A stretch of DNA of 5,138 nt from Ignavibacteriaceae bacterium (lineage in GTDB: Bacteria > Bacteroidota > Ignavibacteria > Ignavibacteriales > Ignavibacteriaceae): the NCBI GenBank assembly GCA_025449775.1, contig JANWIS010000090.1, positions 1 through 5,138 on the forward strand. The letters are read 5' to 3'. The translations under genes and the position numbers were made by a program. Below the pieces are notes generated by a model. It did not search any database. It saw only the letters and a list, made by a program, of their open reading frames with translations, and was not told the origin of the DNA. Numbering within the stretch: the stretch's first letter is position 1; every line of letters begins with the position of its first letter. Below, piece by piece: positions 1 through 5,138 of the stretch.

Positions 1-500
1 GGGAAAGCAGGAAATGTTTTTGGAAGTATTGAAGTCTGGATCGTTGTTGCAATATCAAGTTCCTGCTGAATTGCAATTAATTTATTATGTGCAGAAAGAA
101 CGAGCTTATATTCTTCAATTTCTTTCAAAGATTTTTCTATAGTTATTTCGAGGTCTTTCAGGTCGATTGGCTTTGTAATAAAATCGTAGGCTCCTCTGTT
201 CATTGCTGTTCTTATATTTTCCATATCACCGTATGCTGACACGATAACAGATTTCATTAACCTGTTATTCAGCTCATTAATTTTGGAAAGAAGTGTCAGT
301 CCATCCATAACAGGCATATTAATATCTGTCAGCACAAGATTAATAGAACTGTTATTGCTGATTACATTTAATGCTTCTGAACCATCCCTGGCAAACAGGA
401 ATTCATATTCGCCGGCTTTTATTTTTCCTCTGAATTTTTGTACGATGAGAAACTCCAGATCCGGTTCGTCATCTACAACTAAAATTCTTGCAAGGGACAT
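1..500 (-). CDS. Response regulator, probably fused to a SpoIIE/RsbU-type PP2C phosphatase (3' end outside window)
   Basis: Translation from the ATG at 498-500 stays open to the left edge and gives 166 full codons. Residues 5-120 form a complete receiver domain. The acidic pair is D10/D11 (VVDDEPD), the phosphoacceptor is D59 (VLTDINMPVMDG), the switch residues are S88 (VSAYGD) and Y105, and the conserved lysine is K110 (ITKP). Residues 112-146 look like a charged helix. They lead into ELDIATTIQTSILPKTFP (147-164), which resembles the 'ELxIAxxIQxSLLP' segment that precedes SpoIIE/RsbU-type serine/threonine phosphatase domains in fused regulator-phosphatases. The phosphatase itself is not in the window, so that output is inferred. 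The start is supported by a good ribosome binding site and by the receiver beginning five residues in. The gene lies 56 bases after the kinase on the same strand, so it is the likely phosphotransfer target. Confidence 0.9.
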   Translation of the reverse strand, partial: MSLARILVVDDEPDLEFLIVQKFRGKIKAGEYEFLFARDGSEALNVISNNSSINLVLTDINMPVMDGLTLLSKINELNNRLMKSVIVSAYGDMENIRTAMNRGAYDFITKPIDLKDLEITIEKSLKEIEEYKLVLSAHNKLIAIQQELDIATTIQTSILPKTFPAF

Positions 501-556
501 TTAATTTCCTTTTATAAAAATGTTTTGATTGATAGTGATTCTAACTTTATAAATAA
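501..556 (-). other. Short AT-rich spacer between kinase and regulator
   Basis: These 56 bases between the kinase stop (TAA, 557-559) and the regulator ATG are very AT-rich. I see no hairpin followed by a T-run, so there is no visible terminator, which fits co-transcription of the two genes. A TATAAA string is present, but without a recognisable partner element it is not called as a promoter. Confidence 0.6.
507..510 (-). promoter_or_regulatory. Ribosome binding site of the response regulator gene
   Basis: Read on the minus strand, the sequence before the ATG is AAAAGGAAATTAATG. The AGGA core lies six bases from the start codon, a normal Shine-Dalgarno spacing. It fixes the start at 500 and suggests the regulator is translated independently from a shared transcript. 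Confidence 0.75.
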
Positions 557-3500
557 TTATGGAGCAGGTAAACTTATAATAAACTCCGTGTATTTGCCTT
601 CTTCGCTTTCAAATTTTATTTCTCCGCCATGAACTTTTGTAACAATATCATAGCTGATTGATAAGCCCAAGCCGGTTCCTTCACCTGTTGGTTTTGTTGT
701 AAAGAACGGATTGAATATCTGTTCTCTTATTGATTCCGGAATTCCATATCCATTATCCCGTATTCTTATCTCAACTTTATTCTGTAAATTTTTTGTAGAA
801 ACATTAAGCGTCGGAGAGAAATTATTTTCCCTCATTTTCTTTTTTTCATAAGCGGCATAACATGCATTATTTATTAAATTCAGAAAAACTCTGCTGATAT
901 CCTGGGGAACAACGGTTACTTTATCAATTGATTTGTCGTAATTCTTTTCAATGGTAATATTAAATTCTTTGTTCTGTGCTCTCAAACCGTGGTACGCAAG
1001 AGTAACGTATTGATCAAGAAGATCATTAATATTTGTTAAAACTTTTTCTCCCGAAGTTCCTCTTGAATGAAGAAGCATTCCTTTAACAATTGAATCAGCT
1101 CGTTTTCCGTGCTGATTTATTTTCTCGAGATTTTGCTTTAAATCTTCAATAATATCTAAAACTTCTTCATTGTTTTTATTTTGTAATCCGGTTTTCATTT
1201 CATCGAGCAATTCACGGCTTACTTCAGAAAAATTGTTTACAAAGTTGAGAGGATTTTTTATTTCGTGTGCAATACCGGCAGTAAGTTCACCAAGCGATGC
1301 CATTTTTTCTGAATGGATAAGCTGAGTTTGTGCTGATTTCAATTCACTCAGGGTGATCTCCGTCCGGTTTTTTGCTTCCTCAATATTTTTAAAATCTTCA
1401 TAACGTGCATAAGCAATAGAAAACGCTTCAGCCAATGAAGCAACTGTCTGAAGTTTTTCCTCAATTAGGGGAGAAGTGTTTCCGACATAAAGCATTCCTT
1501 GTGTGAAAGGAACGAAGTATAAATCAAGAGATTCCGGAGGATCAATAGAACCCTGGTAAGTTTCTGCATTCTGGATTTGCCCCTGTTCAATCATCGATTT
1601 TGTCCAGCTTATAAACTGTTTCTTAGTCCAGTGTTCAGTATAAATATTTTTCTTTCGCCAGTATTCAACACTGTTGCTTGTCAATTCATTTGCATTAAAA
1701 TCTAAATTTAAAACAGCAAGTGATTTACCATCAGGTGTAGTTAAATATACCTGAACTTTTGAATTGGTTTCATCAACTATATAAACACCGCATCGAATAA
1801 AAGGAACATCAAGTGTTTTGAGTTCACGCCAGATTATCGGTGTGATGCGATTTAGATCTTCTGCTGTACGCATTGAAGCAATTTCTGCACGAACACGATC
1901 GAGCGATGCTTGCCTTACTGCTTCTACTGCTCGTGCTTCGGCTTCCTTTAAATCCATATAACGCCTGTAAGTAAGACTCAGCACAGAAGCAAACCTGCGG
2001 AATATCTGCAACTCTTCTTCTGATAATTTATTTTCAGTCCATGCAAACACAAAACCTTCTTTAAAGAAAATGAAATGACCATATTGCTCAGCATCAAGCG
2101 GATAATCGGGAAACGCAATTTGCGGTTTTATTATAGCGTAATATTTATTGATTTCATCTCCTTGCAACACCGGATAATATTCCTTTTGCATTTTCCAGTG
2201 TTCAAAAATACTATCCAATACAGGATGTCCTTCCTGTTTAAGTTTACCCATCACCTCAATTGATTCTCCGGAATTTGTGATAGACGTAGTAGTAAGATTA
2301 TTTGTTTTTGTTTCTTCATCAATCTGTCCAACTCCACATCTCCAGGGTAAAACATTCAGCGATTTCAATTCTTTAAAGAACTGACTGACTGTTGAGGATA
2401 AATCATCCGGGTTATGCATTGACATACTTTTTGAACGTACCCGTTCAAGTGAAACTTCAATTTTTGCTTCACGGGCTTGTGCTTCTGCGTTTTTAAGATC
2501 GAGGAAACGTGTGTAAGTAAGATCAAATACTCCGGCAAATCTTTCTAAAAGCTGAATTGTTTCAGCGGGTCTTGGTTCATGTGTTGAAATAGAAATTGTT
2601 CCCTTTGAAAAGAATGCAAGGTAAATGATTCTTCTTTGTTCTTCATCCAGGACCGTTCCTAAATCAACATTAGCTTCCTGCAATCGCTTTTTTCTATAAA
2701 CATTATATTCTTTGAGCTCTTTTCCAGACAGATCAATAATTGCAGATTTGTTTTGCGATTTCCAAAGAGTGTATGCTCTGTTTGCAACATGTGGCTCATC
2801 AATAGTCATAATAACTTTTGCTTCCATCGGGCTTCCCAGCCAGGTGTGCCAGAATTCAATAATATGTTCGGCTTCTTTAATAATTCCGATTGTAAACTGT
2901 TCCGGTTCCTGACCTAATTCTTGAAACTGTTGAAAAAGTACATAAGCAGCTTCTGAGAGTTCTTCACTTTTCTGCATGGCCATTGTTCTTGCACGCACTC
3001 TTTCCAATGCAAGTTCAATCTGAACTTCCCGTGCTTGAGCCTCTGCATTTTTAAGATCGAGAAACCGAGTGTAAGTAAGATCAAATACTCCGGCAAATCT
3101 TTCTAACAACTGAATAGTTTCATGCGGATGCGGTTCAGTCGTGGAAAAAAACAGAACACCTTTTGAAAAAAAAGCAATGTGAATTACCCATCTATTCTGA
3201 GGAAGCTCATTCTCTGATTTGTATTGAGAACTATATTCCATTTTGAATTTGTTGAAGTCTTTTAGTTCTTCTCCTGAGAGATCTATAATGATGGATTTTT
3301 TTTGTTCCTTCCATGCAGAATAAATTTTCCTTTGAACAATATTTTTGTTGTATGGAATTTTCCCGGTTTCATTCCACTGATTGCCATAAATCGTTGCGTA
3401 TAATTCCATTACCATTTCATTTTCATTGTATATGCCAATGGAAATTTGCTCAGCTAATTCACCCAATTCTTTCAACTGGGTAAAAAGAACAAAAGAAGCT

Positions 3501-5138
3501 TCTGAGAGTTCCTCACTTTTCTGCATCGCCATTGTTCTTGCCCGGACTCTTTCAAGCGCCAATTCAATTTGAGCTTCTCGTGTCTGTGCTTCTGCTTTTT
3601 GTAAATCGAGAAACCGGGTGTAAGTTATATTTATAACTTCAGCAAAACGCTTCATAACTAATTTTGCTTCTTCAGGAAATTCTGTTTCACGGAATGCATA
3701 TAAATTTCCAGTGGGAAACGCGGTGACATAGTAAAATTGCCGCAATCCTTCTTCTTCAGAAATTTTTGACTCAGAGTCCGGTAATTTAAAATTAGTTCTC
3801 GTCAGCCCTTTATAATATTCATTTAAATCTTTTCCCTTCAATAAATATGAAAAATCTCCCTGCTTTAGCCATGCATCATACGCACCTTCTAATAAAGGAT
3901 GAACTATAGGTTCATCACCGGATACTTGTACTATTTTTCCGCCTTCTGATTTTGTAGTTGACCAGACATCTGCACTTTTCTTCTCTTTATTAATAATTCC
4001 TATTCCGCATCTCAATGTCCCGAGATCCAGTTTATCTAACTCTTCAAAAATAGTTGCGACTGCAATTGAAAGGTCATCACTCTTTTGCATCGCCATAGCT
4101 TTGGAACGCACTCTTTCCAATGATGCTTCGATTTGTGACTCACGTGACTGTGCTTCTGCTTTCTGAAGATCGAAGTATCGTCTGAAAGTAAGATCTATTA
4201 TAGCTTTAAACCTGTTCAGAACATTAATCTGATTTTCTAAATATGGTTCTTCTGACCAGGCATAAAACATTCCTTCTGAAAAAGGAAAGTAATAACCATG
4301 TTCTTTCTGTCCACTATGTTCTCGTGGAGTATAAGGAACTTGCAATCTTGAAATAAGTGAGTCGTAATAAGATTTTAGTTCATCGTTACTAAGTGTTAAA
4401 AAATAATTCTCATTCTTCATCCAGTATTCATGTTGTTTCTCAAAAACCGGGTGAGCAGTCATTTCCCCGGATCCAATCATCGTAAAAGAATCACTTTCTG
4501 ATGTTGTTGCTGCAGCATAAAATACCCCACGGGTAGAATTTTTTGAAAGTAATACAACACCACATCGTAATGAACCAATTCCAAGCTTCGGTAATTCTCT
4601 AAACACTACACTCATAGTTTCAGTCAGATCGTCACTGGTATGCATCGCCATTGCCCCTGCTCTTACTCTTTCAAGAGCTGCTTCAATCTGTGATTCTCTC
4701 GCCTGTGCTTCTGCTTTTTGCAGATCAAGAAAACGGGTGTAGGTTTGCTGGAATACGTTTCCAAAACGCATGAGCGTTTTATTCTCTTCATCTGAATAAG
4801 GAATTCCCGAAAAATTCTCGATATACAAACCGACATTCTCTAACAATACTGTGGATATTGCAAGGCCAGGGCAATTAAAATAATATTTCTTTGCTTTGTC
4901 CGACACTCCTGGGATTAACTTAAAAAGATCTTGGTAAAATTTGTTTTTTTCTTCAAAAGAAAGTTGGTTTGCAAAGAAATCAGTTCCTTTTTCTTTTGCT
5001 TCATTAAAACTATTCCAATGTGCACAATCAAAATAAGGAATGGTTACCTGGAAGGGAACCTCGTGCTGGTCAGCTAACCAGATATGCATATCATCCCTTG
5101 CTTTATAATCTATAATGAACCCTGCATGTTCAACAAGA
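557..5138 (-). CDS. Large soluble multi-module sensor histidine kinase (5' end outside window)
   Basis: This gene encodes a sensor histidine kinase that should autophosphorylate a histidine with ATP and pass the phosphate to a response regulator. The frame is open to the window edge, with 1526 residues visible; residue numbers here count from the internal Met at 5089. Residues up to 116 are a cut module (M0). Residues 117-1226 are six tandem modules of 182-188 residues, each opening with a charged helical linker such as LDLQKAEAQARE...LERVRA. Residues 1227-1510 are the kinase core: H-box HEIKNP (H1275), N-box NLINNA (1404-1409), G1 box DNGYGI (1445-1450), F-box NPFFTTKP and G2 box GTGLGL (1471-1476). 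No membrane segment, signal peptide or C-terminal receiver is visible, so it is a cytoplasmic, non-hybrid kinase as far as seen. The next gene downstream is a receiver protein, its likely partner. Kinase identity is certain; the signal sensed is unknown. Confidence 0.95.
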   Translation of the reverse strand, partial: LVEHAGFIIDYKARDDMHIWLADQHEVPFQVTIPYFDCAHWNSFNEAKEKGTDFFANQLSFEEKNKFYQDLFKLIPGVSDKAKKYYFNCPGLAISTVLLENVGLYIENFSGIPYSDEENKTLMRFGNVFQQTYTRFLDLQKAEAQARESQIEAALERVRAGAMAMHTSDDLTETMSVVFRELPKLGIGSLRCGVVLLSKNSTRGVFYAAATTSESDSFTMIGSGEMTAHPVFEKQHEYWMKNENYFLTLSNDELKSYYDSLISRLQVPYTPREHSGQKEHGYYFPFSEGMFYAWSEEPYLENQINVLNRFKAIIDLTFRRYFDLQKAEAQSRESQIEASLERVRSKAMAMQKSDDLSIAVATIFEELDKLDLGTLRCGIGIINKEKKSADVWSTTKSEGGKIVQVSGDEPIVHPLLEGAYDAWLKQGDFSYLLKGKDLNEYYKGLTRTNFKLPDSESKISEEEGLRQFYYVTAFPTGNLYAFRETEFPEEAKLVMKRFAEVINITYTRFLDLQKAEAQTREAQIELALERVRARTMAMQKSEELSEASFVLFTQLKELGELAEQISIGIYNENEMVMELYATIYGNQWNETGKIPYNKNIVQRKIYSAWKEQKKSIIIDLSGEELKDFNKFKMEYSSQYKSENELPQNRWVIHIAFFSKGVLFFSTTEPHPHETIQLLERFAGVFDLTYTRFLDLKNAEAQAREVQIELALERVRARTMAMQKSEELSEAAYVLFQQFQELGQEPEQFTIGIIKEAEHIIEFWHTWLGSPMEAKVIMTIDEPHVANRAYTLWKSQNKSAIIDLSGKELKEYNVYRKKRLQEANVDLGTVLDEEQRRIIYLAFFSKGTISISTHEPRPAETIQLLERFAGVFDLTYTRFLDLKNAEAQAREAKIEVSLERVRSKSMSMHNPDDLSSTVSQFFKELKSLNVLPWRCGVGQIDEETKTNNLTTTSITNSGESIEVMGKLKQEGHPVLDSIFEHWKMQKEYYPVLQGDEINKYYAIIKPQIAFPDYPLDAEQYGHFIFFKEGFVFAWTENKLSEEELQIFRRFASVLSLTYRRYMDLKEAEARAVEAVRQASLDRVRAEIASMRTAEDLNRITPIIWRELKTLDVPFIRCGVYIVDETNSKVQVYLTTPDGKSLAVLNLDFNANELTSNSVEYWRKKNIYTEHWTKKQFISWTKSMIEQGQIQNAETYQGSIDPPESLDLYFVPFTQGMLYVGNTSPLIEEKLQTVASLAEAFSIAYARYEDFKNIEEAKNRTEITLSELKSAQTQLIHSEKMASLGELTAGIAHEIKNPLNFVNNFSEVSRELLDEMKTGLQNKNNEEVLDIIEDLKQNLEKINQHGKRADSIVKGMLLHSRGTSGEKVLTNINDLLDQYVTLAYHGLRAQNKEFNITIEKNYDKSIDKVTVVPQDISRVFLNLINNACYAAYEKKKMRENNFSPTLNVSTKNLQNKVEIRIRDNGYGIPESIREQIFNPFFTTKPTGEGTGLGLSISYDIVTKVHGGEIKFESEEGKYTEFIISLPAP
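560..1411 (-). other. Kinase catalytic core: signalling helix, DHp and HATPase domain
   Basis: Residues 1227-1510. A seventh linker-like start (YARYEDFKNIEEAKNR) runs into the helix LSELKSAQTQLIHSEKMASL and the dimerisation domain with phosphoacceptor H1275 (codon 1265-1267) in IAHEIKNPLNFV. The ATP-binding domain follows, with NLINNA, DNGYGIP, IFNPFFTTKPTGEGTGLGLS and a final strand EFIISLP before the stop. All boxes are intact, so the kinase should be active. The compact F/G2 region resembles NtrB-like kinases. Confidence 0.93.
1412..1969 (-). repeat. Kinase module M6 (A-like, membrane-distal to kinase core by one linker)
   Basis: Residues 1041-1226. The linker is the most altered of the six (MDLKEAEARAVEAVRQASLD, then RVRAEIASMRTAEDL). 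The core has IRCG (C1100), W1144 and FTQGMLYV with G1198, but no HP motif. This is the last sensor module, joined directly to the kinase signalling helix. The word 'distal' in the call refers only to order along the chain; no membrane segment is seen. Confidence 0.75.
1970..2515 (-). repeat. Kinase module M5 (A type)
   Basis: Residues 859-1040, the shortest full unit (182 residues). Its linker is almost that of M4, but the core returns to the A type: WRCG (C918), GHP (H955-P956), W965 and KEGFVFAW with G1012. The terminal strand resembles the FSEGMFYAW of M1 more than that of M4. Confidence 0.8.
2511..2548 (-). repeat. 38-bp exact direct repeat, copy at M4/M5 junction
   Basis: By direct reading, this stretch is identical to 3069-3106. 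It encodes the closing helix of M4 and the start of the next linker (LERFAGVFDLTYT). The two copies are 558 bases apart, exactly 186 codons, so recombination between them would keep the frame. Confidence 0.85.
2516..3073 (-). repeat. Kinase module M4 (B type)
   Basis: Residues 673-858. It shares RVRARTMAMQKSEELSEA, IIDLSG-ELK, AFFSKG and ETIQLLERFAGVFDLTYTRF with M3, while the segment around 727-770 is clearly diverged. There is no RCG or HP motif; W776 and G830 are kept. The strong match to M3 at the edges points to a fairly recent duplication. Confidence 0.8.
2948..2992 (-). repeat. 45-bp near-exact direct repeat, M4 copy
   Basis: This stretch matches 3497-3541 with two mismatches over 45 bases, at an offset of 549 bases (183 codons). 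It encodes ARTMAMQKSEELSEA at the end of the M4 linker. It supports a shared recent origin of M3 and M4 at the DNA level. Confidence 0.8.
3069..3106 (-). repeat. 38-bp exact direct repeat, copy at M3/M4 junction
   Basis: This is the partner of 2511-2548 and encodes the closing helix of M3 and the beginning of the following linker. Flanking bases on both sides also match with scattered differences, so the exact run is the core of a longer similar segment. Confidence 0.85.
3074..3622 (-). repeat. Kinase module M3 (B type)
   Basis: Residues 490-672. After the linker and RVRARTMAMQKSEELSEA the core has EQISIGIYN where A-type modules have RCG, so the cysteine is missing; the HP motif is missing too. 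It keeps W593, the segment IIDLSGEELK, and G644 in FFSKGVLFF. It is closest to M4. Confidence 0.8.
3497..3541 (-). repeat. 45-bp near-exact direct repeat, M3 copy
   Basis: This is the partner of 2948-2992 and encodes the same residues in M3. One of the two differences is synonymous in effect, since the encoded peptide is the same in both copies. Confidence 0.8.
3623..4186 (-). repeat. Kinase module M2 (A type)
   Basis: Residues 302-489, the longest unit at 188 residues. The opening linker has RRYFDLQK where M1 has TRFLDLQK. The core carries LRCG (C361), HP (H397-P398), W407 and the conserved glycine G461 (PTGNLYAF). The extra length lies around SKISEEEGLRQ (441-451), between the W helix and the terminal strands. 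Confidence 0.8.
4187..4741 (-). repeat. Kinase module M1 (A type)
   Basis: Residues 117-301. The linker LDLQKAEAQARESQIEAALE is followed by RVRAGAMAMHTSDDL. The core then shows LRCG (C176), an HP motif (H213-P214), W223, and a strand-turn-strand FSEGMFYAW with the conserved glycine G273. The helix NVLNRFKAII closes the module. RCG, HP and W together define what I call the A type. Confidence 0.8.
4742..5138 (-). repeat. Kinase module M0 (partial, cut by window edge)
   Basis: This is the C-terminal part of the first visible sensor module. The residues just upstream of the internal Met (AGFIIDYKARDDMHIWLAD) align with the strand after the RCG motif of module M1 (CGVVLLSKNSTRGVFYAA). The module therefore began further upstream, probably with its helical linker about 100 bases beyond the edge. 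It carries the glycine conserved in all modules (G87, ENVGLYI) and the closing helix (TLMRFGNVF). It lacks the tryptophan seen in the six later modules and is the most divergent of the set. Confidence 0.75.

Noticed and set aside
283..504. Forward-strand open frame of 73 codons
   Set aside because: It lies antisense to the receiver domain, which has every catalytic residue intact, and the translated peptide shows no family features.
501..556. Possible internal promoter (TATAAA) or terminator in the spacer
   Set aside because: There is no partner promoter element at a convincing distance and no hairpin with a T-run; AT-rich spacers give such strings by chance.
557..700. Hybrid kinase with C-terminal receiver
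   Set aside because: The protein stops at LPAP directly after the ATP-binding domain; the receiver is encoded separately by the next gene with its own ribosome site.
2075..2263. Forward-strand open frame of 62 codons
   Set aside because: It is antisense to module M5 of the kinase; no ribosome site or recognisable product.
2712..2912. Forward-strand open frame of 66 codons
   Set aside because: It is antisense to module M4; its composition reflects the complementary coding strand.
2914..3096. Minus-strand open frame of 60 codons in another frame
   Set aside because: It lies inside the kinase at the conserved M3/M4 linker, where the main frame shows clear repeat conservation.
1853..4744. Regularly spaced similar DNA blocks, as in a CRISPR or intergenic repeat array
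   Set aside because: The blocks are about 550 bases apart, in one open frame, and encode the conserved helical linkers of the kinase.

Overview
The window is AT-rich and carries two genes on the minus strand. Both run off the window edges, so neither is complete. The histidine kinase with repeated 'LERVRARTMAMQ'-type segments, and the fused receiver/PP2C-type regulator, point to the Bacteroidota/Ignavibacteriota (FCB) group. That placement rests on recalled family resemblance and base composition and is not proven by a marker gene.

Reading in the direction of transcription (right to left), positions 5138 to 557 hold the 3' part of a very large, apparently soluble histidine kinase. The reading frame is open to the right edge, giving 1526 visible residues, and the true start lies outside. 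About 1240 of these residues are a tandem array of alpha/beta modules with a period of 182-188 residues. The array has one module cut by the edge and six complete ones (here M0 to M6). Each is joined to the next by a charged helical linker of about 40 residues. The seventh linker turns into the kinase dimerisation helix. The C-terminal kinase core is complete: H-box, N, G1, F and G2 boxes, then a stop with no attached receiver domain.

A 56-base spacer (501-556) holds a clear Shine-Dalgarno site and no visible terminator. It leads into the second gene (500 to 1), a response regulator with a complete receiver domain followed by a linker typical of SpoIIE/RsbU-type (PP2C) phosphatases. The phosphatase domain itself would lie beyond the left edge.

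The simplest reading is a two-component operon. A cytoplasmic multi-sensor kinase autophosphorylates and passes phosphate to the receiver, which probably controls a serine phosphatase acting on an anti-anti-sigma-type partner. The remarkable part is the kinase sensor array. It has an A-A-B-B-A-A order of module subtypes, an RCG cysteine motif in the A type only, and DNA-level traces of recent duplication in the middle. No RNA gene, mobile element, CRISPR array or promoter could be supported.
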